NCBI GenBank assembly: GCA_020216575.1
Contig: JAIUYC010000151.1
Span: forward strand, 1-7,684
DNA length: 7,684 nucleotides
Source: Coleofasciculus sp. S288
GTDB taxonomy: Bacteria; Cyanobacteriota; Cyanobacteriia; Cyanobacteriales; Coleofasciculaceae
Direction of reading: 5' to 3'
Positions 5,339-7,684 of this stretch are shown piece after piece (within the stretch, counting starts at the first letter, position 1; each line of letters starts with the position of its first letter). The notes under the pieces are model-generated. The model was given only the letters and a program-made list of their open reading frames with translations, ran no database searches and had not been told where the DNA came from. Position numbers and translations under genes: made by a program.

Positions 5339-6553
5339 TAAGCGTTGACGAATCCACAGAGCAAGTAGTGGCAGAGCCAGCCGATAGCTTTGCTCGGAAC
5401 CGTAAATCAGTCCCTTGTGCTGTAGCCCTGCGATCGCTCCTTGCAAGCTACCCCCTCTAGAAAGACAATGCTGATGAATGTACTCTCGGCTCTGAGGTTT
5501 GTCGGTAGGATCGAGTGCTAGAGACTCCAACAGATGCGCCTGATTAGCCGGAAGCAGCATCAATAAGGATTCAAAAACCATCGATAAGTCGGCTAGGAGT
5601 TCTTGAATTGCTTGCTGAACGTGCCAGTCGCAAATTAAACCGTCAGACACTCGTACTGATTTGAGGCGTCTTACCAGTGCCGACGCATCGCCCAAGTGTC
5701 CCTGTACGGCATTTAAAAAGAGTTCTAGCGCTTGCGATCGCGGATCGAACATCAGTCCTTCGGCATGCAAGACGTCCTGCGCCCAAGCGGCAACCACATC
5801 ATCGGCTAAGGGCGCTAACTGCACAATTTCTAGACTCGTTCCAGGTTCATCGGGATGAATGCTAATTTCTGCGATCGTTGCTACCAGGACATAACTCACC
5901 TGAGTCTGACGCTCGATCTCTTGCCTCAAAAACTTTTCCCAAACCCCATTACGATCCCAAGAACGGATGTGGGGAAAGCTTTGCAAAATCAGCACCACCC
6001 GCCCACCCGAAGACTCCGCTAACCGTTGCAGGAGATGGAGTAATGCCTCAAACGCCTGCCAAATCTGCTCTTGGCTCTCAACCCGAATCGGTTGCAGCCG
6101 CTGCCTCCCACTTTCTTCGTCACTCAGAACAAATAATCCAACTGCCTCAGTGTCTATCCACTCCTGCATCAAGGCGTGAGCGGCCGTACTTTGAAACGTT
6201 TGGTCTACACTCTCACACAGCAGTTTCACAAAGCGCTGCCCATCTGTAACCCGGATGCAATCAACTTCCAGGATTTTAGCTCCAACTTCCTGAGCTGTCC
6301 GCCGCACCAGCGTCCGTCGCCCACTTCCTGGCACCCCAACAATTAGCAGGTTGCCATCACGGGCTAAAACCTGCGTAATGCGCTGAAATTGAGCCTGCCG
6401 CCCAACCAATTCAAACGGTGCTGACCAATCCACGAGATTCATGGGTTTGGCGTCCTGATTTGAAGTGTAGAGACGTTCCGGCGGAATACCTCTATTGGTG
6501 GGTGACTCAGCACTGAAGTTAAGCATGGCTTTAGCACGACTTAATTGTTTCAT
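5333..6553 (-). CDS. AAA/archaeal-ATPase-like protein with degenerate Walker motifs
   Basis: The 406-residue soluble protein has an ORC/Cdc6- or STAND-like layout. It begins with a polar tail (1-40), then ELVGRQAQFQRI (48-59), which is the usual entry to an AAA domain, and a P-loop-like GVPGSGRRT (73-81). In that loop the expected lysine and the following Thr/Ser are R79 and R80. The Walker B position reads VVLILQS (186-192), with Q and S where the acidic pair should be. YVLVATIAE (221-229) may be sensor 1. The C-terminus (about 325-406) resembles a winged helix, with LLESLALDP, LQGAIAGLQHKGLI and LPLLALWIRQRL. Nucleotide binding may be lost or altered, so a scaffold or sensor role is possible; function is unknown. 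ATG at 6553 is taken as the start. The ATG at codon 38, just before the conserved part, is an alternative. The gene is convergent with Uma2 and divergent from the mrp side. Confidence 0.75.
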   Translation of the reverse strand: MKQLSRAKAMLNFSAESPTNRGIPPERLYTSNQDAKPMNLVDWSAPFELVGRQAQFQRITQVLARDGNLLIVGVPGSGRRTLVRRTAQEVGAKILEVDCIRVTDGQRFVKLLCESVDQTFQSTAAHALMQEWIDTEAVGLFVLSDEESGRQRLQPIRVESQEQIWQAFEALLHLLQRLAESSGGRVVLILQSFPHIRSWDRNGVWEKFLRQEIERQTQVSYVLVATIAEISIHPDEPGTSLEIVQLAPLADDVVAAWAQDVLHAEGLMFDPRSQALELFLNAVQGHLGDASALVRRLKSVRVSDGLICDWHVQQAIQELLADLSMVFESLLMLLPANQAHLLESLALDPTDKPQSREYIHQHCLSRGGSLQGAIAGLQHKGLIYGSEQSYRLALPLLALWIRQRLS

Positions 6554-6704
6554 TTGGCACTGGTATTTGCGTGTCTAATCCTACCCGATCGCAGGCTCAA
6601 ACCTACAACTGAGTGTGGTATGAGTCTATGGTTGCCATTGGCACTTCCTTACAGTGTTAATCTTTTTTAGCACTATTAATTCGTGCTATATATGTTTTAG
6701 CACT
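6507..6704. promoter_or_regulatory. Cluster of TTRGCACT boxes around the divergent promoter region
   Basis: Exact TTRGCACT occurs at 6554, 6638, 6667 and 6697. Near matches are at 6507 (TCAGCACT) and 6531 (TTAGCACG), inside the start of the ATPase gene. All six have the same orientation. Their spacings are 24, 23, 84, 29 and 30 bp, several of them near two or three helical turns. The cluster spans the start of the minus-strand ATPase gene and reaches to 20 bp before the ATG at 6724. A shared operator for both directions is an inference. I could not place a convincing -35/-10 pair here, only an AT-rich TATATAT at 6687-6693. Confidence 0.5.
6668..6703. promoter_or_regulatory. Three alternating half-sites TAGCAC-N9-GTGCTA-N9-TAGCAC
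   Basis: TAGCAC (6668), GTGCTA (6683) and TAGCAC (6698) start 15 bp apart. Both intervals have the same 9-bp spacer, so the middle half-site can form a palindrome with either neighbour. The half-sites resemble those of the HrcA operator CIRCE (TTAGCACTC-N9-GAGTGCTAA), but here TAGCAC and GTGCTA are 9 bp apart rather than 13. It is therefore not a standard CIRCE. Confidence 0.55.
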
Positions 6705-6723
6705 TTTGAATAGGTATTGATTC

Positions 6724-6894
6724 ATGGTTGCTCTATCCGCGATCGCACAGGAGACTGTGCAGCCGACATCTTGGTATACCTTGGAAATTGAGAAAGTCTT
6801 AGCCTTGTTGGATGGAGAAAACGACAGCTTCCCTCCTCAGCGCCTAGGAGAAATCAAACTGCCTATCAGAAATAGTGTATTTTTTCAAAAATAA
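6724..6894 (+). CDS. 56-codon ORF, possibly an N-terminal remnant of a P-type cation ATPase
   Basis: The frame opens with ATG at 6724 and reads MVALSAIAQETVQPTSWYTL to residue 20, then EIEKVLALLDGEND (21-34), and stops at 6892-6894. The tract SWYTLEIEKVLALL (16-29) resembles the short N-terminal domain of P-type cation pumps, which often reads W-x-L-x-x-x-E-V-L-x-x-L. Nothing after it matches the rest of such a pump, so this would be a remnant or a coincidence. It contains a HIP1 octamer (6739-6746), which fits native cyanobacterial sequence. It is in the same frame as mrpC, separated from it by the stop and 11 further codons. A real small protein or a leader ORF for the mrp genes is also possible. 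Confidence 0.35.
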   Translation: MVALSAIAQETVQPTSWYTLEIEKVLALLDGENDSFPPQRLGEIKLPIRNSVFFQK

Positions 6895-6927
6895 TTACAA
6901 CCGACCCTTACCCAGCAAGCAATTCCC

Positions 6928-7263
6928 GTGTTAGAAGCATTCGTCTTCGCAACAATATTCTGCGGATTTTTCGGCATCATCCTTAAAAAGAACCTGGTTA
7001 TGAAGATCATCTCTATGGATGTCATGAGTACGGGGGTTATCGCCTATTATGTGCTGGTTGCATCGCGAGATGGTTTATTCACGCCCATTGTTTCAGACGG
7101 CGCAAATGCCGGTTACTCCGATCCAGTACCCCAGGCGGTTATATTGACGGGGATTGTGATCGGCTTTTCAATTCAGTGCGTAATGCTGGTCGGTGTCATG
7201 AAGCTGGCACGGGATAATCCCACCCTGGAAAGCAACGAGATCGAGAAGAGCAATACGCCATGA
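6928..7263 (+). CDS. mrpC: Na+/H+ antiporter subunit MrpC/MnhC (GTG start)
   Basis: MrpC is a small NuoK-like membrane subunit of the multi-subunit Mrp cation/proton antiporter, which exports Na+ at the cost of inward proton flow. The 111-residue product has three hydrophobic segments (about 3-20, 30-47 and 67-92). It has the family hallmarks KNLVMKIISMDVMSTGV (21-37) and DPVPQAVILTGIVIGF (65-80). A charged tail follows. The start is taken as GTG at 6928, because no in-frame ATG lies between the upstream stop (6892-6894) and the conserved region; no ribosome binding site is evident. The stop codon overlaps the start of the next gene as ATGA, which indicates translational coupling. A lone NuoK-like protein is the alternative, but the adjacent D-type gene favours Mrp. 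Confidence 0.88.
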   Translation: MLEAFVFATIFCGFFGIILKKNLVMKIISMDVMSTGVIAYYVLVASRDGLFTPIVSDGANAGYSDPVPQAVILTGIVIGFSIQCVMLVGVMKLARDNPTLESNEIEKSNTP

Positions 7264-7684
7264 ATAGCATTACCATCGCATGGATCGCACTACCGTTTTT
7301 TTTGGGGTTCACCATCTATCTGCTCCCCAAGCTTGACAGAATCCTAGCCTTGTGCATGGCATTTGTTTCGGCTGGATATGCGTTACAGCTATTGGTCACT
7401 CAGTCGCCCCTGACACTGCAATTACTGGATAATTTCGGCGTCACATTAATAGTCGATCAGTTAAGCGGCTACTTTATATTGACCAATGCGCTGGTAACAC
7501 TGGCGGTCATCCTCTACTGTTGGCACAGCGGTAAAACGGCTTTTTTTTATGCACAAGCCATCATTTTACATGGCAGTATCAATGCCGCGTTCGCCTGTGC
7601 GGACTTTATCAGTTTATACGTGGCGTTAGAGGTCAGTGGGATTGCGGCGTTTCTCTTGATTGCCTATCCTCGCACCGATCGCTC
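7260..7684 (+). CDS. mrpD: Mrp antiporter D-type subunit (NuoM/MrpD-like), 5' part only
   Basis: The frame is open from ATG at 7260 to the window edge, giving 141 codons. It lies beyond the reach of a complete-ORF search because it has no stop here. The product is strongly hydrophobic, with segments near 5-22, 28-47, 70-88, 98-115 and 117-136. LIVDQLSGYFI (63-73) and YVALEVSGIAAFLLIAY (120-136) match the proton-translocating antiporter family. E124 sits where MrpD and NuoM have their conserved TM5 glutamate. The 4-bp overlap with mrpC supports a D subunit of an Mrp complex. NdhD-type NDH-1 subunits share these features, so the exact subunit name is less sure than the family. Confidence 0.75.
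   Translation, partial: MNSITIAWIALPFFLGFTIYLLPKLDRILALCMAFVSAGYALQLLVTQSPLTLQLLDNFGVTLIVDQLSGYFILTNALVTLAVILYCWHSGKTAFFYAQAIILHGSINAAFACADFISLYVALEVSGIAAFLLIAYPRTDR

Larger units (their letters stand above)
496..6746. repeat. HIP1 palindromes (GCGATCGC), nine dispersed copies
   Basis: Exact copies start at 496, 760, 2371, 2571, 3756, 4354, 5430, 5734 and 6739. All lie in reading frames: two in lpxC, two in lpxA, two in lpxB, two in the ATPase gene and one in the 56-codon ORF. This density is typical of HIP1-rich cyanobacteria and is the main taxonomic evidence. None occurs in the mrp genes (6928-7684) or in the repeat-filled gaps. Confidence 0.93.

Noticed and set aside
5661..6249. Several plus-strand frames opposite the ATPase gene
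   Set aside because: They are antisense shadows. The minus-strand frame is continuous over 406 codons with coherent AAA and winged-helix segments and two HIP1 sites.
6664..6704. CIRCE/HrcA operator
   Set aside because: CIRCE needs TTAGCACTC-N9-GAGTGCTAA. Here the inner TC/GA bases are absent and the half-sites are 4 bp too close. No chaperone gene is adjacent.
6895..7684. Recent horizontal transfer of the mrp genes because they lack HIP1
   Set aside because: Only about 760 bp is visible, where the local density predicts about one site. Both proteins read as cyanobacterial, and CGATCG occurs near the window end.

Overview
The window looks like the chromosome of a cyanobacterium, probably filamentous. 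It carries nine copies of the HIP1 octamer GCGATCGC in about 6.7 kb. It has many tandem heptanucleotide arrays of the STRR type known from cyanobacteria, and the lipid A gene order lpxC-fabZ-lpxA-lpxB. The encoded proteins read as cyanobacterial family members. I cannot name the species.

Layout. Positions 1-4409 hold four plus-strand genes for the first steps of lipid A synthesis and the linked fatty-acid dehydratase: lpxC, fabZ, lpxA (TTG start) and lpxB. LpxA acylates UDP-GlcNAc, LpxC deacetylates the product and LpxB joins two acylated sugars. FabZ acts on the same 3-hydroxyacyl-ACP pool that LpxA draws on. lpxD is not in the window. These genes are not tightly packed. Gaps of 132, 294 and 353 bp hold different short tandem arrays, and the last gap also holds a 132-bp element that looks like a MITE. 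One heptamer array lies inside the lpxB reading frame. Arrays reach the start codons of lpxC and lpxB in the same phase.

Positions 4407-4541 form a large imperfect palindrome that begins on the lpxB stop codon. It overlaps a smaller hairpin followed by nine Ts. Next come a Uma2-family (DUF820) gene on the plus strand (4593-5231) and a convergent minus-strand gene (5333-6553) for an AAA-type protein. Its Walker A lysine is replaced by arginine and its Walker B acidic residue is missing.

Positions 6554-6723 are a divergent intergenic region with repeated TTRGCACT boxes and a symmetric three-half-site arrangement. To its right lie a 56-codon ORF of uncertain origin, then mrpC (GTG start) and the start of an mrpD-like gene overlapping by ATGA. 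These two probably open a Na+/H+ antiporter operon that continues past the window edge.

The most unusual material is the repeats and their relation to gene boundaries, the candidate MITE with a 5-bp target duplication, the degenerate ATPase and the TTRGCACT cluster. I did not recognise a complete new defence or biosynthetic system.
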